Assembly: GCA_020746835.1 (NCBI GenBank)
Contig: JAGPNK010000005.1
Location: forward strand, 434,001-498,000
Direction of reading: 5' to 3'
Origin: Stachybotrys elegans
Taxonomy: Eukaryota; Ascomycota; Sordariomycetes; Hypocreales; Stachybotryaceae
Length of the DNA stretch: 64,000 nt
The notes under the pieces are model-generated. The model was not told the origin of the DNA, made no database searches, and saw only the letters and a list, made by a program, of their open reading frames with translations. Position 1 is the stretch's first letter. Each line of letters starts with the position of its first letter. Shown here one piece after another: positions 10,376 to 20,173 of the stretch. The translations under genes were made by a program, and so were the position numbers.

Positions 10376-11740
10376 CTAGATGGCTCTCTTAGTAGGCACG
10401 AAGTGCACACGACCATGCCATAACGCACAAGTAGTATGTACCATAAGGACGAGGAAGGGCAATACAAGCCACTTGCCGCCGATATGGAGGGACCTTGCCC
10501 AGCCGAGTTGGACCAGGGGGCTCGCAAACGTGTGGGCGACAGCATCGGTGGTGGCGATGAGCGAATACAGCCTTGCTGTTTCTTTTTCCGATATAAAAAA
10601 GGCCGTGAGAACGGCCATGATGGAGAGGCGCACGCCAAAGCCGGTCCCATATATAACGGGAGCTGGTTTGCTGGTTAAAATGGAAGCGATGTTGAGTGAT
10701 TGTAAAGCATTTTCGGACCAAACCGGACAGACGTATATGGTAACAAAGTCTCAATCGTGTTGTTGAGAAACTGGGCCAGAAAGTTTGTGATGATACCAAC
10801 AAGAATACGCCAGTCCCCTAGTAACCTCGCATACGCCGAGAGACTAGCGCCATCCAGTGCTCTGCGTAGCCAATTGTGACTTTGGGCGACTTGTTCCTGT
10901 TCCTCTTCTTGTTCTTATTTGTCCTCGGTAGATTGACTGTTGGACATGGTTTCAGGCATACTGAGCAGGACGGGGTAGGTGCATAGCAGCGACAAGCTGC
11001 AAACGAGGCAGGGCAACCAGAGGGAGTGGCGCAGAGTAGCGTAGGTAACTGGGGGGCCGACGAGGTCCGTGAGCAACGATGCTGCAAAGACTCGGCAGAA
11101 AGATTGGCTCCTGTCAAAGGAGGAATTATTAGCTGCTCGCGTGAATCAGACGTAATTCTGCTCCATGGGCTTACCGGTTGGCCCCGGTCGATACGTCAGA
11201 AGCCATAGTTAGGCAGAGGGCAATGGCGAGGTTTGGGCCGCCGCCGATGAGTCGAAACATGGCCGAGAACCACACATACTCGATGGGTACGTAATTCCAG
11301 AACCGGCCTGAAGGAATGGGCGGTGGCGCGTCAGCAAAATACGCAGATGGAACGAAGCGGAAAGTTCTGCGGAGCATACAAATACAGTAGATCCAGGCCA
11401 TGCCACTCAAGATGCCCAGGCACGCGAGGCCAAGGGGAACTGATCTGCCCATGAGAGAGACAAGTTGGGACGGAACAGAGGAAGGCGACTACCAGGCAGG
11501 GCGTCAAAAAAGCTCATGAGGCCATGGACGCGGGTGAGCTTGGCCTGGATAGGCACAAGCTTACGCATGGACTCGTCGGTATCGCCAGCGAAGGCTGCGT
11601 CATCACCGTAGCGCTGATGGCAGATGGCGCTTTCGAGGAGGCGGATGGTCGGGGCGCGCTGCACACATTCCTCGAGCTCCAGGGAAACAATGAGCAGGAG
11701 ACATAGGCAAGAGGTGGCGGATCACACAGTGCCATCGCCA
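10376..11740 (-). pseudogene. decayed MFS transporter
   Basis: Minus-strand pieces match a fungal major facilitator in order but cannot be read as one protein. First is LLLIVSLELEECVQRAPTIR running to DESMRK and FFDALPG (about 11,730-11,490). Next is VPLGLACLGILSG to TMASDVSTGANR (11,440-11,174). After a GT-AG intron comes GPPVTYATLRHSLWLPC to LLSMPETM. There a TAA at 10,915-10,917 interrupts the same frame, which then resumes with LLGDWRILVGIITNFLAQF and LLPYTSVRFG. A frame change near 10,690 leads to SEKETARLYSLIATTDAV and the last helix. About 20 residues after DALPG and a longer stretch after SVRFG are missing. The loss of helices, the nonsense codon and the frameshift together indicate a pseudogene. 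Confidence 0.68.
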
Positions 11741-12067
11741 TGCGAGCAACCAGTCGCCGCATGGCCATGTGATATGAAAAGGCACAAAGACGCGAGGCCA
11801 AGATGCAGCCCGCAGGCTATAACAGGTAGCTTCACCCACTTGTTTTTAAGGCTGAGCTAATGCACGTGCCATCCGGGCCGCCTCTTGGCTACCTACCTCT
11901 AAGGTTCAACGTGCCAAGGTAAATGCCCTATATTTCTGTACCTCGATATCTTCGCCATCCAGAGGCATGCATTTACCTGACCTAATATACTTAGTACTCC
12001 TCTACCATTTGAGTTAGTACCCCTTTACGTGAACAAATCGATGGATACTTTAACAAGCTCCTGCTAG

Positions 12068-13592
12068 ATGCCTTCCAATTCCCGGCACATGTGGTGGGCG
12101 CCGGCCGCTCTGCTATTTCTCATATACATCGCGACAACCATAGGCCACGGGAACCGACAAAGTCCTTTGTGGCATCGCGTCAATGGCATGGCCGTTGAAT
12201 CCAGCCTTTGTCCGCAGAGCGTTGTAATCCTCGGCTCCGGCATCATCGGCCTGACCACCGCCCACGGCCTGCTCACCGAGTGGGAGGCTCTTGTTCAAGC
12301 CAAGTCGACGGCCCCCCGTCCGAAGGTCACAATCATCGAGCCGTCCAATCGCCCGAGTCCTGCTGCCTCGAGCCAGGCTACTGGCGGCCTCGGTGACTTT
12401 GGCTTCGCGCCAGAGACAGCGCCTCTTGGCGTGCTATCGTTCCAACTACACGCCGAGTTCGCCGACTTTGCCCGCGGACGAGAACGCTACCAGTATACCA
12501 GACAGACCGTGTTCCGCGTTACTCCCAACAATTTCACGGGTGTTTCCAGCCCACCAGATACCTGGGGCCCTTCTCCCCCTGTTGACGTCTCGATCTCGAG
12601 TCTCCCGACATGGCTAAAGACTCAGCCCAACTGGACGGCTCAGAGACTTGCTACAGCCCCCAACGGTGCTCACATGTAAGATCTAGCGTTGCCTTTTGCC
12701 CCTTTACGAATGCTTTGTTTAATTCTAACTGCTCGCCAGCGACTCCGCCGAGTTTTGTGCCTGGATGTACGAAGGTTGCAAAAAGCTCGGTGTCAACTTC
12801 GCCTTTAGCTCCAACGTCACCTCAATAGCACTGGATACAGCCTCGCAGCGCTTCAAGAGCGTGCAGGTGCAACAACCGGATGGCACGAGCCGCACGCTCC
12901 CCTGCGATGCCCTGGTTATTGCTGCTGGACCGTGGTCCGACCGTGTCTTTTCGAGCCTGTTCCCCTCAGCCAGGATCAAGCTGCCCTTCCATATCGAGGG
13001 CTCCGCAGGCCATCACTTTCGCGTACGCACTCCCGGGTGGACGCCCTGGGACACTCATGACGTTGGTAGCCAGCAGGTCTTCCCTGGCAACGTGATGCCC
13101 GGCAACGATAGTCTTGACATTACAAGCTTTCCCAACGGCCAGCTCTACGTTGGCGGCTACGGCGCGATTCCAGAGCCATTGCCCGACCTTGCCGATGCTG
13201 TTGAGCCGCAGCCCTCCAAGATACAGGCCATGGTTCAGCTGACGCGTCAATTCCTCGGCGTCCCACAGGATCAAGTGCTCGAAATATCGGATGTTGGTCG
13301 CGCCTATCGCCCGCGGGCTGTGCCTAACCATCCCATCATCACCAAGATCGACTGGGATTTGCTGGGTGTAGACAAGCCAGCAGCGGGCCAATTTTCATCC
13401 CAGATCCCAATGGTCGCATCGGATAAAAGTACGACTGGTTGCACAGGCGTTGTGGGAGGCCTCTTCATCAACACGGGACATCATAGTGACGGCCTTACGC
13501 TATCTCTAGGAAGCGGCAAGGTCATGGGCGAGCTACTACTGGGAAGAGAGCCATCGGTCGACATCTCCGGTCTAGGTTTGCCACAGACCTAG
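12068..13592 (+). CDS. FAD-dependent oxidoreductase, DAO (D-amino acid oxidase-like) family
   Basis: Exons 12068-12675 and 12740-13592 splice to 486 aa; the GT-AG intron joins GAHI to DSAEFCAWMYEG. A hydrophobic N-terminal segment (WWAPAALLFLIYIATTIGH) may be a signal anchor. The dinucleotide-binding site VVILGSGIIGLTTAHGLL begins near residue 51, followed by VTIIEPSNRP and the substrate-side SSQATGGLGDFGF. The second exon carries DALVIAAGPWSDRVF and the closing GHHSDGLTLSLGSGKVMGEL, both typical of PF01266 enzymes. Such enzymes oxidise amines or amino acids and release hydrogen peroxide; the substrate is unknown. It lies 1.2 kb upstream of the Zn2Cys6 regulator gene, in the same direction. 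Confidence 0.9.
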
Positions 13593-14258
13593 TTCCTTAT
13601 TCCTCGAGCGATACTGTTGTGTCCCATCCTTCCGCGTGAAAGTCGCGAGATCGTGGCTAGTGAGAGGAGGTGGCAGGGGCACGTGGCAAATCGGGATAGG
13701 ATTGGGTCAGATTGACGCGTTAACTTTGCCATCTCTCAAAAGACTTAGAGTAAGATAGTGATGAATCACTGTAATGCTATCCCAAGACCTTCAGTCGTGT
13801 CCATCCACCAGGTCTGACTACAGTGGTCTGGTTCTCCAGCATCCAGCTTCTCCATGTTCGGTCCGTTTGCTTAGAAGCATCGTACTTCCAAGTCTGCCAA
13901 GGCGTGGCGGCGCATGTTAACTGCCGTTATGTAAGGCATGCTTTTGACAAGTATCATAGTCAATACGATCCGGGTCATGCATACGCATTCTCTGGAGGAT
14001 CGCTTCTCGCATTAAGAGGCCAGTATCAAGCGGCAGATCAAGCACCTTTGACCGAGAAGTCTGAACGTCAGGATTGGAAGAGTCCAAAACGCGGGCTGAT
14101 ACCATTCTAAAACTCCTTCAAGACTCAGAACCTACTGTGCCCCGCAATTCCGATGCGCTGCCCCTCTTCTTTCTCCAGAACTCCCATAGGAATAACGCAT
14201 TCTTTGGCCGTGACAACATTATTGGAGTCGATAAATCATTATAAATCTCCTTGATAGG

Positions 14259-14440
14259 GTAGGTGCGTGCAGCGAGGGAAAAGGAACAAGAGTATATACG
14301 AATAGTGATGGTTATCCTGTTGCCCACAGGAGCAAAGAACAGACGCACAATAAAGGGATCATCAGATGGCATTGACCATTGGCCGGAGCCAGAGAAGAAC
14401 AAGGAATCAGTGGCGGTGGCAGCAAGGGCATGCGTATACA
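14259..14440 (+). repeat. dispersed repeat fragment, little mutated copy
   Basis: This stretch runs in the same order as 24,303-24,503 inside the RIP-degraded island. Shared landmarks are GTAGGTGCGT at the start, AATAAAGGGAT in the middle, then AGCCAGAGAA, GTGGCAG and GTATACA at the end. The differences are mostly C-to-T or G-to-A in the island copy, so this copy is closer to the original. The transposon class is not determined. Confidence 0.65.
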
Positions 14441-14678
14441 ATCAGATTATAAATCACTTTAATAAAAGAATTAAGGAAGATCGGCATAGCCTGGTTGACC
14501 GTTGAGCAGCTAGTTACATTATTGTAATTAAGTTATGAGCGGGTCTATGTATATATGGATATATACGTGGTATCACGGGCCTGTCTTCAAAGGGCTGTAA
14601 CCTACACCCATTCACAGACTACTTGCCAGCTTTGTAATGGTGGCTGGTTACTCAGCATAGCAGCATAATAGTAAAAGC

Positions 14679-14720
14679 CCGTGAATCCCGCAAACCCCGC
14701 TAAAACCCCGTCGATGCCCG
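14679..14720 (+). promoter_or_regulatory. CCG array with about 9-bp period upstream of the Zn2Cys6 gene
   Basis: CCG triplets begin at 14679, 14688, 14697, 14708 and 14718 (spacings 9, 9, 11, 10), ending 56 bp before the start codon of the regulator. Zn2Cys6 factors bind CCG/CGG triplets, so this may be an autoregulatory site. It could equally be a simple low-complexity repeat. Confidence 0.45.
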
Positions 14721-14775
14721 CCACCCCAGGGCATGTCCGCGTTGACTTTGAACACCAGCAAGCATTCTGCCGATC

Positions 14776-16577
14776 ATGACACCCGTTGTGAGATCAAATC
14801 GGCTGGCGCGCACGTCCTGTTTCTCCTGCCGTCGCAGCAAGCGCCGCTGCGACAAGACCCTGCCCGGATGCCAACTTTGCAGCCGAAGGGGCTTGAGGTG
14901 CAGTTATCCGCAGCGCCGTGGCCAAGCTCTTCCATCGCCCGAGTCAGCCGAAAGCGCCACTGACTCCCCGTATGGGCGAACGCTTCACGTGTCTTCATCG
15001 TTTGCTTTGGCTGCTGCTACGAGGTTCATCGCCCCGGACCTGTTTCGTGAGGCTGGGCTGGAAATTCCCCGCCTCGACCACGGCGTGCCCGACGAGGTTG
15101 TCTTTCATCTGGGCAACAACCAGCAGATCCGTGACACGACAGCCAAGTTCTTCGAGCTGACAAAATCGTGGATGCCAGTCGTCAACCGGAAACGACATTT
15201 AGCCGCCATGCTAAATCCGCTCTCCCCTTGCCGACGCCCAGCCGCCTTGCTTGCCCTATGCATGAAGCTGTGCTGTTTACCGGTGCTTGACGGCGAGGAT
15301 GCAGAGAGAACTTTATTGTACCGGCTAGCCAAGCGATTCTACTCCGAGGTCGAGATTACGGAAGGATTGTGTGTCCAAGTATTGCAAGCTGCTGTATGCA
15401 TCGCCATTTTCGAGATTAGTGACGCCATCTACCCGGCTGCGTATTTGACCGTCGGGGCCTGTGCCCGCTATGGTATCGCCATGGGGCTTGATAAGGTCAA
15501 CAAGGATAGGATGGGTTGCTGTACGCACGCAGTTTCATGGATCGACGTCGAGGAGTCGCGCAGAGTTTGGTGGGGTGTCTTGGTCTTGGACCGGTATGTC
15601 CCTTCACTCGAGGAGGAGATGCTGAATGGGCGTGAGGATTGACACATATGGAATGCAGATTCCTCAACTTCGCGAACCCCTCTCGGAGCTTAGCAACAGA
15701 AGATCCCGAGTTTGAAGATTTTCTTCCTGTCGACGACGATCAGTTCTATGATACGGTAAAGTCACTCTTGCCTTCCCTGTCCTAAGCAAGCACAAGTACA
15801 TCCCCTGATAGGAAGCGCGTTTAGACGACACAACCAAGGGACGCGGTCCCCATCTCCCAGGCATTTTCATTAAAGTCTGGCCAGTTTTCAAGACTTTGCC
15901 AAGCTACATACCTAGTTAGCAAGGTCCTTAAGGTGATCAGATCATCTGCTGTACCTTCTGATGACCCCGATGGCACAACTTTGCTGCCAGACATAACTCA
16001 ACTATGTCGCACTCTGGAAGCACTAGTTCGGGCTAATGAGGAAGAAGTCACAATTCGAAAATTGGCTTTTTGCTCTCAAAGTGTTGTTTCTTATAGGTAT
16101 GCAAAACACCCGATGCTTTACAGCTTGCAAACGATAACCATACCACAGTGGCGTTTTTCTCCTCCAACATCACTATTGGGAGCTCCAGAAAGCGGATGGT
16201 GCACAAGAGATGGAGCTCTACACATTTGTCGAGACTCGCAGTGCCTTTGACACCCTTTGCCGTATGTCGTCATGCCTTCAGCAGGTTAATAATGACCAAC
16301 AACTGCTGGGGGGTGAGTGTACCTTCTTTCTTGCTCATGTTATTTACCAAGCAATTTTGGCTCTCATGACCATGGGACAAGGCAGTCCGTCGGCTGAAAT
16401 CCAAGACAGAATAACCACATTAGAGTGGTTACTGCAACATATAAAGGCTCGCTGGCCACTTGCTGGTAAGCTCCTTTCCTGGATGTCTATACGGAAGTGC
16501 ACCTAACATGAAGAAAAGGTGTTTATCTAAGTGTCCTAAAGACAAAAGAGGCTCTTTTGACTGCAGAGGCGACATGA
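14776..16577 (+). CDS. Zn2Cys6 fungal transcription factor with fungal-specific TF domain
   Basis: Five exons (14776-15593, 15659-15755, 15825-16096, 16149-16465, 16519-16577) give 520 aa. The binuclear zinc cluster has Cys at residues 15, 18, 25, 32, 35 and 42 (C-x2-C-x6-C-x6-C-x2-C-x6-C) with the basic RRSKRRC loop. A fungal_trans domain follows: YPAAYLTVGACARYGIAMGL, ESRRVWWGVLVLDRF across the first intron, then SGQFSRLCQATYLVSKVLK. The C-terminal part (TLEWLLQHIKARWPLAGVYL) closes the usual helical region. Intron 2 has two AG acceptors 13 nt apart; only the one ending at 15824 keeps the frame. It sits between the FAD oxidoreductase and the two NmrA-like genes, and CCG arrays flank it on both sides, which suggests it regulates them. 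That link is inferred. Confidence 0.9.
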
Positions 16578-16852
16578 TTGCGAATATCAGAAGCGCGATT
16601 TCAATTGCAATGAGGGCATCGCCTTTAATCCTGCGGTTTCATAGATGACTTGGGGCACAAACTGGAATACAGTTGCGAGTCTGCCCAGCTAGAGGAATGC
16701 CCAAAAGCAGATGCTTGTTATGTTTTATTAGTCCAGGACCTGTAATTACGGTGCTTCATATTATGCTGTCCTTCTAGGGCTGACTTTAGTCTTTGCTCTC
16801 AATCTCTTCCCTGGCAATCTTCAATGGGGCTAGGCTCTCGTTGCAGGGAATT

Positions 16853-17905
16853 CTACAGGTGGTCCCAATTCACCAATTTCCAAGAATCCTCAGCGCTAAC
16901 CAGCCTCCCCTTGACGCCATCTAAATCACGAGCATCAACCATCACATCGCCTTCGCCGACTGTTCCCCACATCCTTGGAGCTCCGGCAACTTCCCAGAAC
17001 TTTACCATCAGGCCCAGCTCAGTCCCCCATATGCCATGGAGTCCTTCGAATTGCTCTAGTGGGACTGATAGTATTTGAAGGTTCCCTTTCCCAGCAATCT
17101 CGGCCCATTTGGAGAAGTACTCTTGGATCTGATACTTTCCTGTTGTGACATGAACATATCTTCCTCCTTCAGGCTTGCTTGCTGTTGTAGGATATGGGTG
17201 CTGGAGAAGACCACTGACGGTGACGCCGATATTGGTGACGGGGCCGAGCGAGGGGACGTAGGTTGATGCGCTGGCTGGCACAGCAAGAATATACTGTCCA
17301 GCTGGCTTCTAAAAATGCCCACATCAATAACCCAGTTCATGAAGGGAATAAAGACCGTTGTTACATACCGAGTAAATAGGAGTAAATGGAGGGTAGTCGA
17401 AGTTGGAAGCATAGAATCCAGTCAAGAGAAAGATAGTCTTGGGGTTCAAGACTGGGTCGTTCTTCAAATATGCATCCACTTCCCCTTTGGCGTCAAAGTG
17501 TGGCACTTTGACTTCGCCCTTTGTCAACTGGCCTGCAGCAGGCAATGTGCTCCAGAAGTAAGTCTCGAGAGTGGCGGTCTTAGCAGCAGCACGAGCCATG
17601 TTCACGCCCCGGCTGTACTCGATCTGCATGGCCTTTTCTGGCCCAATTCCAGTGGCAAAGGGTTCATAGAAATCAGTGACGCCGAAGATTGCGCTCGCAC
17701 CCACAAAGGCAGTGGCCAAACTGTCTTCGTCGTCCAAATTAGCTGCCACCATTTCGATGCCACGCTTGGCCAGGGCTTGAGCCTTTGCGCTGCCCAGGTT
17801 CCGAGTAACACCTCGGATCTTCCAGTCGGCATTGGCAGACAAGGCATCAATGACGCCGGAGCCTTGCATGCCTGTCGCACCAGTAACAACGATGAGCTTG
17901 GACAT
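16853..17905 (-). CDS. NmrA-like NAD(P)-binding Rossmann protein
   Basis: Exons 17905-17369 and 17308-16853 encode 330 aa with a phase-0 GT-AG intron. The start at 17905 (MSKLIVVTGATGMQGSGV) puts the Rossmann glycine motif at residues 9-15. VTRNLGSAKAQALAKRGIEM and NLDDEDSLATAFVGASAIFG follow, as in NmrA-family proteins, which resemble short-chain dehydrogenases but often act as redox sensors or regulators. The usual catalytic YxxxK is not obvious; PEKAMQIEYSRGVNMARAA lies where it would be. The gene is divergent from a second NmrA-like gene and shares its 680-bp promoter. A TATAAA on the minus strand (17992-17987) lies about 80 bp upstream of the start. Confidence 0.92.
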
Positions 17906-18585
17906 AGTGAGAGTTTCTGAAGGTGAATTTGATAGGTGCATCGGATGCTGTCTGGTAAGATGGTATGAAGAGCAGTGATACTTGCATTTATATCGATTTC
18001 TCCTGTCCTCAGAGTTGTCTACGTTTATAAGCATGAACTAGATGCCTAACTATTTACGACTGGGAGTGTACTGGTCGGTGAAAATGCCCGCAACATCCGC
18101 AATGACCGAAGACACCGCAATAACCGCATTAGCTGCGGAGCCGACCCAATAACCGCAATATCCGCAATGCCGACATTGCTCTAGCCCCAGTAATCGAAAT
18201 ACTATTCACAGGAAGGGCACGGATATGTCAAAAGTCGACGAGATTTATGACTCACAAATTGGCCCCTGGCATCTGTAGGAAGACATGTGGCAGCATCAAT
18301 GCCTGTCGCCGCACAATAGGGACTCTCCCATGGAGCAGCAAGATGTATTCCGCGAGCCATGGGAAAGGCATGGACATATGGAATCATTAATCAGCATGGC
18401 ATCTGTGCATCTTAACATGCAAGTTTCCAAAGCGCATGTCCTGGGATTATAAATCGTACGGGCCACTGAATAATGACACCCGTTTCACGCCGGACTGCAA
18501 AGCATATAAACTACAACAGTTCCCGTAAAACTCTGTGTAAACGGCACACCTCACCAAAGCAGATCCAGCAGTTATCCAATACACC
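17906..18585. promoter_or_regulatory. shared divergent promoter of the two NmrA-like genes
   Basis: The 680 bp separate two start codons in opposite directions. TATAAA occurs on the minus strand at 17992-17987 and on the plus strand at 18505-18510, each about 75-85 bp before its gene. The CCG array listed next lies between them, closer to the minus-strand gene. Confidence 0.6.
18088..18172 (+). promoter_or_regulatory. 9-bp tandem CCG array (consensus CCGCAATAA) in the divergent promoter
   Basis: CCG starts at 18088, 18097, 18106, 18115 and 18124, exactly 9 bp apart, and again at 18141, 18153, 18162 and 18170, with an inverted CGG at 18136. Most units read CCGCAA followed by three variable bases. 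The regular phase is close to one helical turn, so a row of proteins could bind on one face. Direct-repeat CCG sites suit a Zn2Cys6 factor such as the one encoded 1.5 kb away. A microsatellite without function is the alternative. Confidence 0.55.
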
Positions 18586-19729
18586 ATGTCTGATCAAAGA
18601 TTAATTCTTGTCATTGGCGGAACCGGTGCTCAAGGCAATCCTGTGGTCAAAGGTGTGTATCACAATCCCTGACCTCAACAGAGATCTATTCTAACTGCAA
18701 CGCGCAGCACTCGCCGAGAGCGGTCGATACAGTGTTCGAGTGTTAACTCGCAACGTTGCCTCGGAAAAGGCCAAGGCACTAGCTGAATTACCAAATGTGA
18801 CACTTTTGCAAGGCTCCCAGGATAGCCAGAAGGACCTTCACGCTGCATTCACTGGAGTATACGGTGCGTGGGTGAATCTGGACGGGTTTACGATTGGCGA
18901 AAAGAGCGAGCTCTTCTATGGGGTCCGAGCCTACGAGATTGCGAGGCACCATGGTGTTGAGCACTACGTATTCGCAAATATTGATTACGCTCTTCGAAAG
19001 GCGGGTTGGGACGAGCGGTATCATTGTGGGCACAACGATGCCAAAGGGCGCGTTGGCGACTTGATCTTGAGCCATGGCCAGGCTGGCATGAAGACTTCAC
19101 TTTTGACCACAGGGCCATACATGGATATGCTATTTGATGGCATGTTTGTTCCTGAAGCTCAAGCCGATGGATCATTTATCTGGGAAAACCCAGCAGGCAA
19201 GTGTCCCATAACTACCCTGGTCCCAGTTGGTGTCGGCAGCAAACTAACCGCTGGCTTGGTAGCGAACGGCAAGATTCCGCTTATTGCCCTCGATGACGTT
19301 GGAATCTACAGCCTATGGATATTTGACCATCCATCCCAGTCAGCCGGTCTCGATCTTGAAGTGGCGACAGATCAAGTTAGCTTTGCCGAGATTGCGGCCA
19401 CGTTCACCAAAGTCACTGGCAAAAAGGGACTGCACAAGCGTGTGGCTCTCGAGGATTATCTGTCCAAGGCGGAGCCGTACCCAGACGCTTACGCGAACTG
19501 GGCGGTAAACCCGACTGAACCGCGCGATGAGTCTTTCATGACCTGGCGCGAGAACTTCACGGCCTGGTGGCGCTACTGGGGTGAGGGTAAGGGGGCTACC
19601 CGCGATATGGCTTTCCTTGACTCCATCCATAGCACTAGGATTCCATCCTTGGAGGCATGGATGAGGGCAAAGAACTATGATGGCCGACCCCGCTCTGTGT
19701 TGAAGGATCTCTCTGATATCAAGAAATGA
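18586..19729 (+). CDS. NmrA-like NAD(P)-binding protein (second copy, divergent)
   Basis: Exons 18586-18652 and 18708-19729 splice to 362 aa; the intron joins VVKA to LAESGRYSVRVLTRN. The Rossmann motif is GGTGAQG at residues 11-17. Then come LTRNVASEKAKALAELPNV and GVYGAWVNLDGF (NmrA pattern), HGVEHYVFANIDYALRKAGW, and GPYMDMLFDGMF. The C-terminal third has a Trp-rich segment (TWRENFTAWWRYWGEG). Its divergence from the other NmrA protein in length and detail shows that they are not a recent duplicate. The role is likely redox-linked regulation or a reductase reaction. Its 3' end lies 241 bp from the retrotransposon island. Confidence 0.92.
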
Positions 19730-19970
19730 GAGGACGGCCATGCTACTTTACCCTGTTGGATGACTAGAGTAGCTTATGGTAATAGGTGCTTTGCTTGGTC
19801 CCCATTAAGTGTCTAGAGAAAGGATATTCTGAAATTCCAAGACCGAAGCAAGGCTTATGGTTACCATGAATCCTTCGGGCAGTATTGAGGTAGACATGCT
19901 TGGTATAAGATATTGTGGGAACAAGGCATATATGAGGTGTGCATGATTCTCGCCCAGCCCAATACAGAAT

Positions 19971-20173
19971 TGTGGATTTATATAGTATATATTAAATGGT
20001 TATATAGAGTATCTACTTATTAAGTAGATATTCTAGATAATCTATTTAAAATATATTTAATCTAGAAATAGTTTAGATTAGAGTTTCTAGACTTATTATT
20101 AATCTTTTTACTTTATACTTAATAAATCTAAATCTATTATAATTTTTTATATATTAAAAAAGGGTTTTTAATA
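19971..20173 (+). repeat. left LTR of the outer element
   Basis: 203 bp beginning TGTGGATTTATATAG and ending TTTTTAATA. It aligns without gaps to 36458-36660; nearly all differences are transitions (C/T or G/A), with one apparent G/C difference near the end. Confidence 0.9.

Larger units (their letters stand above)
13593..14775. other. intergenic region with a repeat fragment and a CCG array
   Basis: There is no convincing gene. The region contains a dispersed-repeat fragment (14,259-14,440) and a CCG array (14,679-14,720), both listed separately. Small frames at 13,823-14,110 plus and 14,118-14,441 minus lack family features. Confidence 0.5.

Noticed and set aside
13823..14441. Small frames on both strands between the oxidoreductase and the regulator
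   Set aside because: Part overlaps the dispersed repeat fragment and none resembles a known protein.
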